Shown here piece by piece: positions 19,901 to 27,316 of a DNA stretch of 64,000 bases. Positions within the stretch are counted from its first letter, which is position 1. Every line of letters begins with the position of its first letter. A model generated the notes under the pieces. It had not been told where the DNA came from and searched no databases. It saw only the letters and a program-made list of their open reading frames with translations. Made by a program: the position numbers and the translations under genes. Location of the stretch: contig NZ_CP059693.1 of the NCBI RefSeq assembly GCF_028657945.1, positions 2,790,001 through 2,854,000 on the forward strand, in the 5' to 3' direction. This DNA is from Thalassomonas haliotis. GTDB taxonomy: Bacteria; Pseudomonadota; Gammaproteobacteria; Enterobacterales; Alteromonadaceae.

Positions 19901-20048
19901 TTTTGTACAGCCGTTTAATGCGCCGGTAGTGGATGTTGCGATTGAAAATGGCCAATATGTCTATAGCAATTTTACTGAGCCGACGCCTACTTTAGCGAAA
20001 ATTCCTTCCGTATGGAAAGCCCAGCTGGGTATACGTTATCGCTTTTAA
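16917..20048 (+). CDS. Oar-type TonB-dependent receptor 3
   Basis: The 1043-residue receptor has a signal peptide ending at Ala22, a carboxypeptidase-regulatory-like domain (about 25-105, with GLTIGGPYTV), a plug (about 120-240, with SLTVDGVKQNDDFG and NIVTKSGSNEFHG) and a barrel ending IRYRF. The ATG at 16917 is preferred over an upstream TTG because GGGAGG stands seven bases before it. Loop cysteines (CFGPC and a DC...HSC pair late in the barrel) may form disulfides outside the cell. Nearby operator and neighbours suggest nucleoside or oligonucleotide uptake, as for receptors 1 and 2. Confidence 0.9.
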   Translation: MSKIIAVMLMFTALTIQNPVLASDTSSAIRGLVVDAGGVNQANVTVQIIHGPTGTTKTVTTTEGGVFQARGLTIGGPYTVKVTGGSSLTFEEVDDLVLQLGQTSKVVLNEKQAQEIERIQVTGQLAMAGTYRKGPSEEFSEQEIANTAAISRDLKSVLKSDSRMVVDTTADGGPALSIAGGSVRGNSLTVDGVKQNDDFGLNKNGYPGRRTPISLDAIEQLAVNVAPFEVTYGDFQGGNVNIVTKSGSNEFHGSAFFFRSDEGLAGEENKGEDLSIGDFEEDTYGFTLGGPVVEDTLFFFISYEKFDATKPYQFTLDNENGVAEANEKMGVTQADFDLISQIAQDTWSYNIGEYDTTSDEEDEKLLVKFDWYISDDHRASLTYQDNEGNTVRDYWAETFPNATWATAESNRYNMNETLKAYSLQVFSDWTEDFSSEFKFARKEVETEQVPLLGANFGQFLIHTGNGGSLYIGPDQFRHANALTNDRDMFKFKGDYYLTDEHLITFGVEHEILKIENTFVFGSLGMTEFASIQDFQDNNGFHVFQSSVTGDVNDAIDKFEYSTTTYYLQDEWSVTDDITLTYGFRFTKYDNDDKPVFNQNFFDRHGYSNQENYDGLDLFEPRLGINWTYDDETVIRGGIGLFGGGAPNVWLSNSYGNDGVRKTFAGCFGPCFDGKTMPQEIKDSLAAGGFSGGDSDTNSIDPDFEIPSTWKLNFGIERRQDLGFLGEAWLLTADVIFSKVKDAAIYTELNMAQADTAPDGRPIYDSPAPFDLSLTNTDEGEGQVWTFAAEKNFYTDHGTYNFGIGYTYQDITEINPGNAFVAFEGYSMPANDDFQAENEYNSEYEVPHRLTINFSWSDEIFGNNLTTVALSFTAREGRHYSHTMRSSGTFGGFADFATWDGYNSQLLYVPEGVDDPLVTYADGFDSDAFFAYIDGNDCLSRGKISRRHSCSSRWIQRLDMHLMQEIRISGEHKLELSLDIENLGNLINDDWGRAESFVQPFNAPVVDVAIENGQYVYSNFTEPTPTLAKIPSVWKAQLGIRYRF

Positions 20049-20070
20049 AGAAAGCTGACATTGAAGGTTA

Positions 20071-20106
20071 AAAAAGGGCTATAAATGTAAATTCATAGCC
20101 CTTGTT
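20071..20106 (+). terminator. Terminator-like hairpin after receptor 3
   Basis: A nine-base-pair GC-rich stem (20074-20082 with 20095-20103) with a 12-base loop lies 25 bases after the stop. The T-run is short, so it is a probable terminator. Confidence 0.6.
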
Positions 20107-20208
20107 ATGTTCAGGACGAACGGTATGTCACGGTTGTATGGATGCAAAAGAGTGACGATGTTCAGGACGAACGGTATGTCACGGTTGCATGGATGCAAAA
20201 GAGTGACG
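20107..20208. repeat. 51-bp tandem repeat, two full copies
   Basis: Units 20107-20157 and 20158-20208 are nearly identical, each starting ATGTTCAGGACGAACGG. A third unit begins at 20209 and is interrupted by the 71-base element at 20237. The array lies between the convergent ends of receptor 3 and deoD. Confidence 0.85.
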
Positions 20209-20236
20209 ATGTTCAGGACGAACGGTCAGCATTTTT

Positions 20237-20307
20237 GCTCCGGACAAATGCTAAGTACTTGCGTTCATGCAAGCAATGTCACGGTTGCATGAACGCAAAA
20301 GAGCGAC
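20237..20307 (+). repeat. 71-bp dispersed repeat, copy 1
   Basis: This segment matches the reverse complement of 23023-23093 at about 63 of 71 positions by eye. It contains a 14-base inverted pair (20259-20272 with 20285-20298), so its RNA or single strand can fold. Confidence 0.8.
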
Positions 20308-20334
20308 TATGTTCAGGGTGACAAAACAACAGCG

Positions 20335-21039
20335 TTATAAAATACTTTCCAGTGTCAGTTCCATCATATCCTTAAAGGTATTTTCCCTTTCGTCGGCAGT
20401 GGTCACTTCACCGGTTTTTATGTGATCGCTTACCGTCAGTACGGTTAAGGCTTTTTTACCGTATTCGGCAGCAACACCGAATAAACCGGCTGCTTCCATT
20501 TCTACTGCCAAAATGCCGTATTTTTCCATTAAGGCAAACATTTCAGGGTTTGGCGTATAGAAAAGATCTGCGGTGAAAACGTTACCAACATGTACCGGCT
20601 TGTTTAATTTTTCTGCGGTATTAACCACTTTTTGCAGCAGGCCGAAATCGGCACAGGCGGCAAAATCGTATTGGTTAAAACGGCTGCGGTTGACATTGGA
20701 GTCTGTGCTGGCGGCCATACCGATCACAACATCGCGAACCTTGATATCGTCGCGTACCGCGCCACAGGAGCCGATACGGATAATGTTTTCTACGCCGTAT
20801 TCTTTATATAGTTCGGTGGCATAGATGGAAATTGAAGGAATACCCATACCTGAGCCCATCACTGAGATTGGCTTGCCTTTGTAGGTACCGGTATATCCGA
20901 ACATATTACGCACCCGGGTAACGCATTTGGCGTCGTCTAGAAAATTTTCGGCAATAAATTTTGCTCTTAGCGGATCGCCTGGCATTAAGACTGTTTCGGC
21001 AAAGTCACCGGGTTTCGCTTCAATATGTGGTGTTGACAT
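20335..21039 (-). CDS. deoD: Purine nucleoside phosphorylase, DeoD type
   Basis: The 234-residue hexameric-type enzyme cleaves purine (deoxy)ribonucleosides with phosphate, releasing the base and (deoxy)ribose-1-phosphate. It shows the PNP/UDP family signature [17 protein letters not shown], the MEMEAAGLF-like ribose site ([10 protein letters not shown]) and the catalytic aspartate in TVSDHI. It is monocistronic. Its sugar product feeds deoB and its bases feed xdhAB, guaD and the adenine deaminase downstream in the window. Confidence 0.95.
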   Translation of the reverse strand: MSTPHIEAKPGDFAETVLMPGDPLRAKFIAENFLDDAKCVTRVRNMFGYTGTYKGKPISVMGSGMGIPSISIYATELYKEYGVENIIRIGSCGAVRDDIKVRDVVIGMAASTDSNVNRSRFNQYDFAACADFGLLQKVVNTAEKLNKPVHVGNVFTADLFYTPNPEMFALMEKYGILAVEMEAAGLFGVAAEYGKKALTVLTVSDHIKTGEVTTADERENTFKDMMELTLESIL

Positions 21040-21169
21040 GAGAGTTAACCTTTTTAAATGTTAATGTCTCAGTAAGTTTCAAGCCTGTGCTATCAAGGGT
21101 GTTTTACTGAATTCTTGGGTAACCTGCTATTTATCCGGCTATTTGCCAGTAAAGAGCAGACGGACAAGT

Positions 21170-21340
21170 TTAACTGAAAAACCTTTCGATGATCCAGCTA
21201 TATGTGAGACTTCCAAGGTAAATGCCTAAAATCCCGGCAACTCCGGATATCGCCTGGGGCGCCGGTATCGGTAATTTTAACAGCGAAAAAACAATGCCGA
21301 TAATAGTGCCAGCGGTCAGGGCGATCAGTATTTCCGTCAT
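21170..21340 (-). CDS. XapX-domain small membrane protein
   Basis: A 56-residue protein starts at an ATG at 21340 preceded by a strong AGGAGG four bases away. Two hydrophobic helices (about 4-20 and 31-50) are separated by LLKLPIPAPQAISGVAG, the motif typical of XapX-domain proteins, whose function is unknown. It lies upstream of deoD on the same strand, 130 bases apart, so the two may be co-transcribed. Conservation of the central motif and the good ribosome site make it very likely real. Confidence 0.8.
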   Translation of the reverse strand: MTEILIALTAGTIIGIVFSLLKLPIPAPQAISGVAGILGIYLGSLTYSWIIERFFS

Positions 21341-21931
21341 ACATCCTCCTTAAATGAATCACACTTATTTTAGCTGATCCATTTGTTGTTGCCGTTAAAA
21401 TCCCAAAAAAGCCGGGAATGGAAGAGACGGGCATAGATAATATATTTCAGCATAAATAACCTGAACTCGGGATAAGCAGTACTTGCCCAATATTCCCCTT
21501 TTCCGATTTCCCGCGTTAATACCTTGATAAATAGCGAGTTATTTTTAAACGTATTGCCTTGATAATCGAAAAAATTGAAACAGTGATTGAGTCCATAGAG
21601 GGCTCAGAGATGTTAAGCTTGCAGTCTTTTAAAGTAAGCTGTTGATCTTGCTAAAACATCAAGCACTCATTATCCCGAGTTCAGGTTTAAATAGCGTTTT
21701 TCTTTGTTTGCATGAATTTTTTGGCTGGCTAGGTTTGCTCCTCAGCAATTTAAGCTTATGAAGGCCTGATATCAGGTCCGGCAGGTTTTTTGGATATACA
21801 CGGCAGTTTATTTTCTTTTTTACTAATATGTGTTGCTAATAGCGCTTTAACCTTGATAGATTAGCTGCGGGATTAGCATTTAGGTGTCTAGACGTAAATA
21901 ATTTATAGATTAAGTAATAAAGAGAAACAGC
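21341..21931. other. Intergenic region before aroG with a MITE-like element
   Basis: The only structured part is the 230-base element at 21458-21687. The remaining 244 bases before aroG hold the aroG leader; I saw no clear TyrR box and no open frame with a ribosome site. Confidence 0.5.
21458..21687. repeat. MITE-like element, copy 1
   Basis: The element has perfect 18-base terminal inverted repeats, AACCTGAACTCGGGATAA at 21458-21475 and its complement at 21670-21687, and is flanked on both sides by the direct repeat TAAAT, a likely target duplication. It is too short for a transposase. A related copy lies at 47086-47262. Confidence 0.82.
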
Positions 21932-22990
21932 ATGTTTTACCAAACCGACGATATTCGCATCAATAAAATCAAAGAGTTACTACCTCCCGTTGCTTTGCTC
22001 GAACGATTTCCGGCCACAGAGCGGGCTTCAGAGTCGGTTTATGCCGGTCGCGAAGCGATCCACAAGATATTTCAAAACCAGGATGACAGGTTATTAGTGG
22101 TTATCGGGCCATGTTCCATTCATGATCCTAAAGCGGCACTGGAATACGGTCAGCGGCTGGTGAAATTAAGAGCAAAATATCAAGACACGCTGGAAGTGGT
22201 GATGCGGGTGTATTTTGAAAAACCCAGGACCACGGTAGGCTGGAAAGGGCTGATCAATGATCCTTATATGGATAACAGCTTTAAACTTAACGACGGCCTG
22301 CGTTTAGGCCGTAAACTGCTTGTTGACCTGAATGATATCGGTTTGCCTACCGCCGGTGAATTTTTAGATATGATCACCCCGCAATATATGGCAGATTTGA
22401 TGTGCTGGGGGGCAATAGGAGCCCGCACTACTGAGTCCCAGGTACACCGTGAATTAGCCTCAGGTTTATCCTGCCCGGTAGGATTTAAAAATGGTACCGA
22501 CGGTACCATTAAAATTGCCATCGACGCCATAGGGGCTGCCAGTGCGCCGCATCATTTCTTGTCGGTGACTAAATATGGTCATTCGGCGATTGTCGAAACC
22601 ACAGGTAACCAGGATTGTCATATTATTTTACGCGGCGGTAAACAGCCGAACTATGATAAAGACAGCGTAACATTAGTCACAGAGCAGTTAAGTGCGGCCG
22701 GGCTGGTGAACAATATCATGATAGATTTCAGCCATGCCAACAGCTCAAAGAAATTTGAAAACCAGCTGTTGGTTTGCCGGGATGTTTGCCGGCAGATGGC
22801 GCAAGGCAATCAGTCAATATTTGGTGTCATGGTGGAAAGTAACCTTGTTGAAGGTCGCCAGGACTTAGTCGAAGGGCAAGAGCTTACCTATGGCCAAAGT
22901 GTCACCGATGCCTGCATTGGCTGGGGGGATACTGAAACTTTACTTGGTCAATTAAGCGATGCGGTAACAAAGCGCAGGGAAAACAGTTAG
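21932..22990 (+). CDS. aroG: 3-deoxy-7-phosphoheptulonate synthase, AroG type
   Basis: The 352-residue enzyme condenses phosphoenolpyruvate and erythrose-4-phosphate, the first step of the shikimate pathway. It has long runs close to E. coli AroG, such as LLVVIGPCSIHDP, RVYFEKPRTTVGWKGLIND, GARTTESQVHRELASGLSCP and IMIDFSHANSSK, so the class and full length are clear. Which aromatic amino acid inhibits it cannot be settled from these segments alone. It is a single gene among nucleoside genes, bounded by a MITE-like element and a shared terminator. Confidence 0.95.
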   Translation: MFYQTDDIRINKIKELLPPVALLERFPATERASESVYAGREAIHKIFQNQDDRLLVVIGPCSIHDPKAALEYGQRLVKLRAKYQDTLEVVMRVYFEKPRTTVGWKGLINDPYMDNSFKLNDGLRLGRKLLVDLNDIGLPTAGEFLDMITPQYMADLMCWGAIGARTTESQVHRELASGLSCPVGFKNGTDGTIKIAIDAIGAASAPHHFLSVTKYGHSAIVETTGNQDCHIILRGGKQPNYDKDSVTLVTEQLSAAGLVNNIMIDFSHANSSKKFENQLLVCRDVCRQMAQGNQSIFGVMVESNLVEGRQDLVEGQELTYGQSVTDACIGWGDTETLLGQLSDAVTKRRENS

Positions 22991-23022
22991 CTTGTACAAT
23001 CAGCTAAAATAATGCATCTATC

Positions 23023-23093
23023 GTCACTCTTTTACATCCATGCAACCGTGACATTGCTTGCATAAACGCAAGCACTTAGCCTTTGTCCTGAGC
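23023..23093 (-). repeat. 71-bp dispersed repeat, inverted copy 2
   Basis: This is the reverse-complement copy of 20237-20307. It lies just after aroG and leads directly into the shared terminator. The pair of inverted copies encloses deoD, the XapX gene and aroG. Confidence 0.8.
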
Positions 23094-23095
23094 AG

Positions 23096-23127
23096 AAAAA
23101 AACCAGCAACTTGTTGCTGGTTTTTTT
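23096..23127. terminator. Bidirectional terminator between aroG and receptor 4
   Basis: An A-run, a perfect stem CCAGCAAC/GTTGCTGG with a TT loop, and a seven-base T-run form an intrinsic terminator readable from both strands, between converging genes. Confidence 0.9.
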
Positions 23128-23252
23128 GTTCTTATGGCCAATAGATAAAGATTGCTAGATAACAGTGCTAGTTACGTGCTTCTCCTGAAAAGGTCAGCCA
23201 TCTCACTGCTTGTTTTGATGGCTCACACTTATTCTTTTTGGCCGTTAGTTAA

Positions 23253-25490
23253 TTAAAAGAAATTAACCTTGAACTCTGCGCCAACAAAACGACCTTCGTT
23301 AACAATACCGGTATTGTTATTAAAGTCGACACCACCAATGGCTACTTGCTCGTCGGTAATGTTGCGTGCGAAGAGGGCAACTTCATAGTCGTTATCGGCG
23401 CCAGACCAGGTATAACCGGTACGCAGACCACCTTCAAGTAGCGATTCGCCTTCAAATTCAACTGAGCTGTATAAGAAGAAATCGATTTCGCTGCGATATG
23501 ACCAGTCGGTGTAGATGAAGATTTCACCGTCGCCAAGTTCACGGGCATAACGGGCGGTAAAGTTAGCAATCCACTCAGGTGCATGTGGCAGGCTGTTACC
23601 GTCGATCTCGGCGCGTCCGTCACTGTTAATAGGATCGGTAACCGTACATTGGGCACATACCGCAATAGATAGATCGTTATCGTTAATTTCGGTTTTGTTA
23701 TAACTGATGTTACCTGTGACCAGTAAGTTTTCAGTAACAACAAACTCGGCATCAAGTTCAAAACCGTAACCTGTGGTTTCATCGGCATTAACTAAGCGGT
23801 TGAAATTGGCATCGCCCCCAACGGCCGTCAGTTGCTGATCATCCATAGTGTAGTAGAAAACCGAGCCGTTGATGCGGCCACGGCCGTCCATAACATCTGT
23901 TTTCAAACCGGTTTCAAACGAGGTGATGGTTTCTGAGTCGGCAACGGTTACTTCATCACCGAATAAGATACGGCCCTGGATGCTAGGTGCGCGGAAACTG
24001 TTGGCGATACGGCCAAACCAGTTGATATCGTCGCTGACTTTATAGTTGGCGCTGATATCCCAGCTAACATGAGAGTCATCCGGATTGGCTTCACCTTTCA
24101 TATAATCAGGTGAACCGTTCCACGGGGTCGGGTTGGTAAAACGCTCGGCAACGAACTCTTTGTCGTCGGCAGAGTAGCGCAGGCCTGTGGTGACTTTCAG
24201 ATCATCGGATACCTGGTAATCCATAGAGCCAAACAGGGCCCAGGCGCGGGTTTCCTGATCCTGCACGGCATAACCGTTAATGGCACTGTTATCCGCAGTA
24301 TTGTAGCTCAGGCTCTCGATAGTCAAGTCTTCCATGTAATAGAAGAAACCGGCCTGGAAGTTCATAGGACCGTCATAAAGACTGGTGACACGAAACTCCT
24401 GGGTAATTTGCTTATGATCCGGGATAGCATCGGCACTTTCTGCAGAAAACGGAATAAAACCTGGTCCGTCAGGATTACCGCCGTCAACATCGGCGCGGGA
24501 GAAAATTTCCGCACTTTCATAACCTGTGATTGAGGTATAAACGTATTCATCTGAAGTGTATTCCAGCTTCAAGCTGCCGCCGTTGGTTTCCACATCTTGC
24601 GTGGCAAATCGTGCAGCATCCTGATAAACCGTTTCATCGTCAAAACCTTTACGAATGTTATTGGTGCCGGCTTCAATCAGGTTGGCATTAAAAACAATCG
24701 GTTTGGCTTCCAAATCGCGGAAATGGTAATTCAATAATGCGGTGAAATCGCCGTCTTCCCAAAGAAACTGTACGCGACCTGCGGTTTCATCGTAGCCGCC
24801 CAGTACATTGTCGTCTTCATAACCCGGGGCTTCATTATCAATATAATCGTCACGCTTTTGCTTTAAAAAGGAAACGCGGGTTGATAACTTATCGGTTAAG
24901 CCAAAACCGACCGCACCTTTAAAGTCTTGGGTATTGTGGGTACCGTAAGAGTAGGACATGAAACCGTCAAAATCCTGAGTCGGTTTTTTAGAGTCGAACT
25001 TAACAAGACCTGCCGGGGTATTACGGCCGAACAAGGTGCCTTGCGGGCCACGCAGTACTTCAACACGTTCGACATCAAAAACCGGGAAACCTTTTAGGAT
25101 AGGGTTTTCCTGTACAACTTCATCAACTACCAGAGAAACAGGCTGTGAACCGTTCAGATCGAAGTCAGTGTTACCTAAGCCGCGTACATAAAAACGCGGG
25201 AAGGTCCGGCCAAACGAAGACTCAATGGAGAGACTTGGGATTTTAGCACTCATAAAACGGATATCCATACCCGCAGAGCTGTAGACATCAAGCATTTCAC
25301 CCTGCATGGCAGAAACCGATACCGGCACTTCCTGCACGTTCTCTACCCGCTTACGGGCGGTAACTTCGATGACTTCCAGTTTCATGTCTTGTGCTTCTTC
25401 AGCACTGGCGATGGCCGATGTACCTAAACTACCGGCGATTAATGCTGCGTGGACACACAGAAAGACCGGTGACTTCTTTATGGTTTTCAT
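23253..25490 (-). CDS. TonB-dependent receptor 4 (classic type)
   Basis: The 745-residue protein has a signal peptide (about 1-30), a TonB box-like LEVIEVTARKR (about 38-48), a plug with RVEVLRGPQGTLFGRNTPAG, and a barrel ending KVNFF. It lacks the carboxypeptidase-like domain of the three Oar-type receptors and is of a different family, related to general nutrient or siderophore receptors. It lies between aroG and deoB with no operator of the two local types seen before it. The substrate cannot be told. Confidence 0.9.
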   Translation of the reverse strand: MKTIKKSPVFLCVHAALIAGSLGTSAIASAEEAQDMKLEVIEVTARKRVENVQEVPVSVSAMQGEMLDVYSSAGMDIRFMSAKIPSLSIESSFGRTFPRFYVRGLGNTDFDLNGSQPVSLVVDEVVQENPILKGFPVFDVERVEVLRGPQGTLFGRNTPAGLVKFDSKKPTQDFDGFMSYSYGTHNTQDFKGAVGFGLTDKLSTRVSFLKQKRDDYIDNEAPGYEDDNVLGGYDETAGRVQFLWEDGDFTALLNYHFRDLEAKPIVFNANLIEAGTNNIRKGFDDETVYQDAARFATQDVETNGGSLKLEYTSDEYVYTSITGYESAEIFSRADVDGGNPDGPGFIPFSAESADAIPDHKQITQEFRVTSLYDGPMNFQAGFFYYMEDLTIESLSYNTADNSAINGYAVQDQETRAWALFGSMDYQVSDDLKVTTGLRYSADDKEFVAERFTNPTPWNGSPDYMKGEANPDDSHVSWDISANYKVSDDINWFGRIANSFRAPSIQGRILFGDEVTVADSETITSFETGLKTDVMDGRGRINGSVFYYTMDDQQLTAVGGDANFNRLVNADETTGYGFELDAEFVVTENLLVTGNISYNKTEINDNDLSIAVCAQCTVTDPINSDGRAEIDGNSLPHAPEWIANFTARYARELGDGEIFIYTDWSYRSEIDFFLYSSVEFEGESLLEGGLRTGYTWSGADNDYEVALFARNITDEQVAIGGVDFNNNTGIVNEGRFVGAEFKVNFF

Positions 25491-25655
25491 TTTTATCTCC
25501 CTAGATAAACGATGTTGTCATAGTTGTCTAATGTTATTGTTGTTACATCTTTGCCAGGGCGGTCTGTCAACGGCCTTGGCAAAAGCTTTGCTATTCCTTT
25601 TTGCGTTTGTTTACTGATAGGCTAATCAGTTTTGCTTTTTTGATAAAAAAAGCGC

Positions 25656-25692
25656 AAAAAAAAGGTGAAGCCAATAAATGGTTTCACCTTTT
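25656..25692 (-). terminator. Intrinsic terminator after deoB
   Basis: A 13-base stem (25660-25672 with 25680-25692, one wobble pair) is followed on the minus strand by eight T (25656-25663). Confidence 0.88.
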
Positions 25693-25704
25693 AAATTCTT
25701 GTCA

Positions 25705-26913
25705 CTACTGACGAATTTTTGCTAAGAACGAATCGCCGTATGCCATTTTTTCTAAATCAAACATCTCGGCAATGGTTTGACCTAAATCGGCAAAAGTACT
25801 GCGCTCTCCCAGCGGTACCGACGCCATGCCTTTAGCATAAGCAATTACCGGTACATACTCCCGGGTATGGTCATTGCCTGGCCAGGTAGGATCGCAGCCG
25901 TGGTCTGAGGTTAAAAACAGGATGTCGTCATCGCGCAGCTGCTGGTAGATATCTTCTAATCTGACATCCAGATATTCCAATGCTTCGCCATAACCGACGG
26001 GGTCGCGTCTGTGGCCAAAGTCCTGATCGAAATTGACCAGGTTGGTAAAGATGATGCTGTTTTCATCTGCGCTGTCGATATGGCCCAGGGTGGCATCTAT
26101 CAGGGCAGGTAAACCGCTGGCCTTGGTTTTTTCTGTGATGCCCTGGTGGGCGAAGATATCGGCAATTTTACCGACACTGATCACTGAGCCTTTTTTAGCC
26201 ATCTTATCCAATACTGTCGGCGCCGGTGGCAATACCGAGTAATCGCGGCGGTTACCGGTACGCTCAAAATCTTCGCTGTTGGTACCGATAAAGGGTCGGG
26301 CAATCACCCGGCCGATATTCATGTCTTCGAGCACTTCACGGACATCTTCACAATATTTATAGAGGTTATCTAAACCAAAGTGCGCTTCATGGGCGGCGAT
26401 CTGAAAGACGCTGTCCGCCGACGTGTAACAAATCGGAATGCCGGTGCGGATATGCTCTTCGCCTAAATCGGCAATAATGTTGGTGCCGGAGGCATGGCAG
26501 TTACCTAAAATCGCCGGGATACCGGTTTTTTGGTAAATCTTTTCTAATAAACTCTCGGGGAAACTGTTTTCTTTATCGCGGAAATAACCCCAGTCAAATA
26601 ATACCGGCACGCCAGCCATTTCCCAGTGGCCGCTGGGGGTATCTTTACCTGTGCTGATTTCTGCGGCATAACCGTAGGCGCCTTTGCTTGGCGCTTCGCC
26701 TTTATAAGGAAAGCTGCGATCGGAAGCCTGCTCACACGCCTTGACTAAACCAAGGGCGGCAAGGTTGGGGATATTTAACGGTACACCCTTTTCTTGAAAA
26801 TACGCATCGGCGAGGTTGGCAAACGTATTTGCCGATACATCACCAAACTGCTCTGCGTCAGGGGCACTGCCAAGACCAAAACCATCCACAACTAAAATAA
26901 TTGCTCGAGCCAC
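25705..26913 (-). CDS. deoB: Phosphopentomutase
   Basis: The 402-residue manganese enzyme interconverts (deoxy)ribose-1-phosphate and the 5-phosphate. It shows the metal site [13 protein letters not shown], the [10 protein letters not shown] loop with the phosphorylated threonine, [15 protein letters not shown], and [21 protein letters not shown]-type ligands ([10 protein letters not shown] then GNDHTREY). It joins deoA and deoD products to deoC and central metabolism. It is transcribed alone from the left half of the divergent palindromic promoter at 27053. Confidence 0.96.
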   Translation of the reverse strand: MARAIILVVDGFGLGSAPDAEQFGDVSANTFANLADAYFQEKGVPLNIPNLAALGLVKACEQASDRSFPYKGEAPSKGAYGYAAEISTGKDTPSGHWEMAGVPVLFDWGYFRDKENSFPESLLEKIYQKTGIPAILGNCHASGTNIIADLGEEHIRTGIPICYTSADSVFQIAAHEAHFGLDNLYKYCEDVREVLEDMNIGRVIARPFIGTNSEDFERTGNRRDYSVLPPAPTVLDKMAKKGSVISVGKIADIFAHQGITEKTKASGLPALIDATLGHIDSADENSIIFTNLVNFDQDFGHRRDPVGYGEALEYLDVRLEDIYQQLRDDDILFLTSDHGCDPTWPGNDHTREYVPVIAYAKGMASVPLGERSTFADLGQTIAEMFDLEKMAYGDSFLAKIRQ

Positions 26914-27316
26914 TCAATTCTCCAAAGATAAAAACACGCCAAATAGCGCGATAAATCAACACGGCGGGCTAAAAAATAGCCAAAGCCTGCTAATTCAGGT
27001 ACTACAGGGCATTATGATAACACTTTTATCGACTTTCGATAAACATTAATCATATAAGATATTTAAAACTTGACACAACTGTCAAGTTTTAAATATCTTA
27101 TAAACACACAAATAATCTCCCAATGATTTTTAGATGGGATTACTTGACAAAAGTTTAAAAAACGGCACAGGGGAATTTTCCCCTGCACTTGCCTTTCGGT
27201 GAAACTTTGCTTTTCTTAAATTAGAGACGGGCAAGCTTGAATATGAGTCAATAAAGCAAAGTGTGTACTGGCACTAATAACTAATTGAACTTTCAAGTAT
27301 TTGATGGAAATCAAGC
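26914..27316. other. Divergent regulatory region between deoB and xdhA
   Basis: Apart from the palindrome at 27053-27102 it holds an xdhA leader of roughly 210 bases with a small GGGG/CCCC hairpin (27068-27085 is operator; the hairpin is at 27168-27185). A lone TTGACA at 27144 has no matching -10. No small gene was seen. Confidence 0.55.
27053..27102. promoter_or_regulatory. 50-bp palindromic divergent promoter and operator, deoB/xdhA
   Basis: Two perfect 23-base inverted arms flank CAAC. Each arm carries a full promoter: on the plus strand TTGACA (27070-27075), 18 bases, TATCTT (27094-27099) toward xdhA; on the minus strand the mirror image, -35 at 27080-27085 and -10 at 27056-27061, toward deoB. 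The centre, TTGACACAACTGTCAA (27070-27085), is a TTGACAC-type operator covering both -35 boxes, so one regulator would control both directions. Confidence 0.75.

Noticed and set aside
20107-20292. Frame of 61 codons across the tandem repeats
   Set aside because: Its repeats come from the 51-base DNA units, not from a protein; no ribosome site.
20107-20310. CRISPR array
   Set aside because: There are only two contiguous units, they are 51 bases with no separate spacers, and no cas genes are near.
27144-27149. Isolated TTGACA as an xdhA promoter
   Set aside because: No acceptable -10 box lies 15-19 bases downstream.
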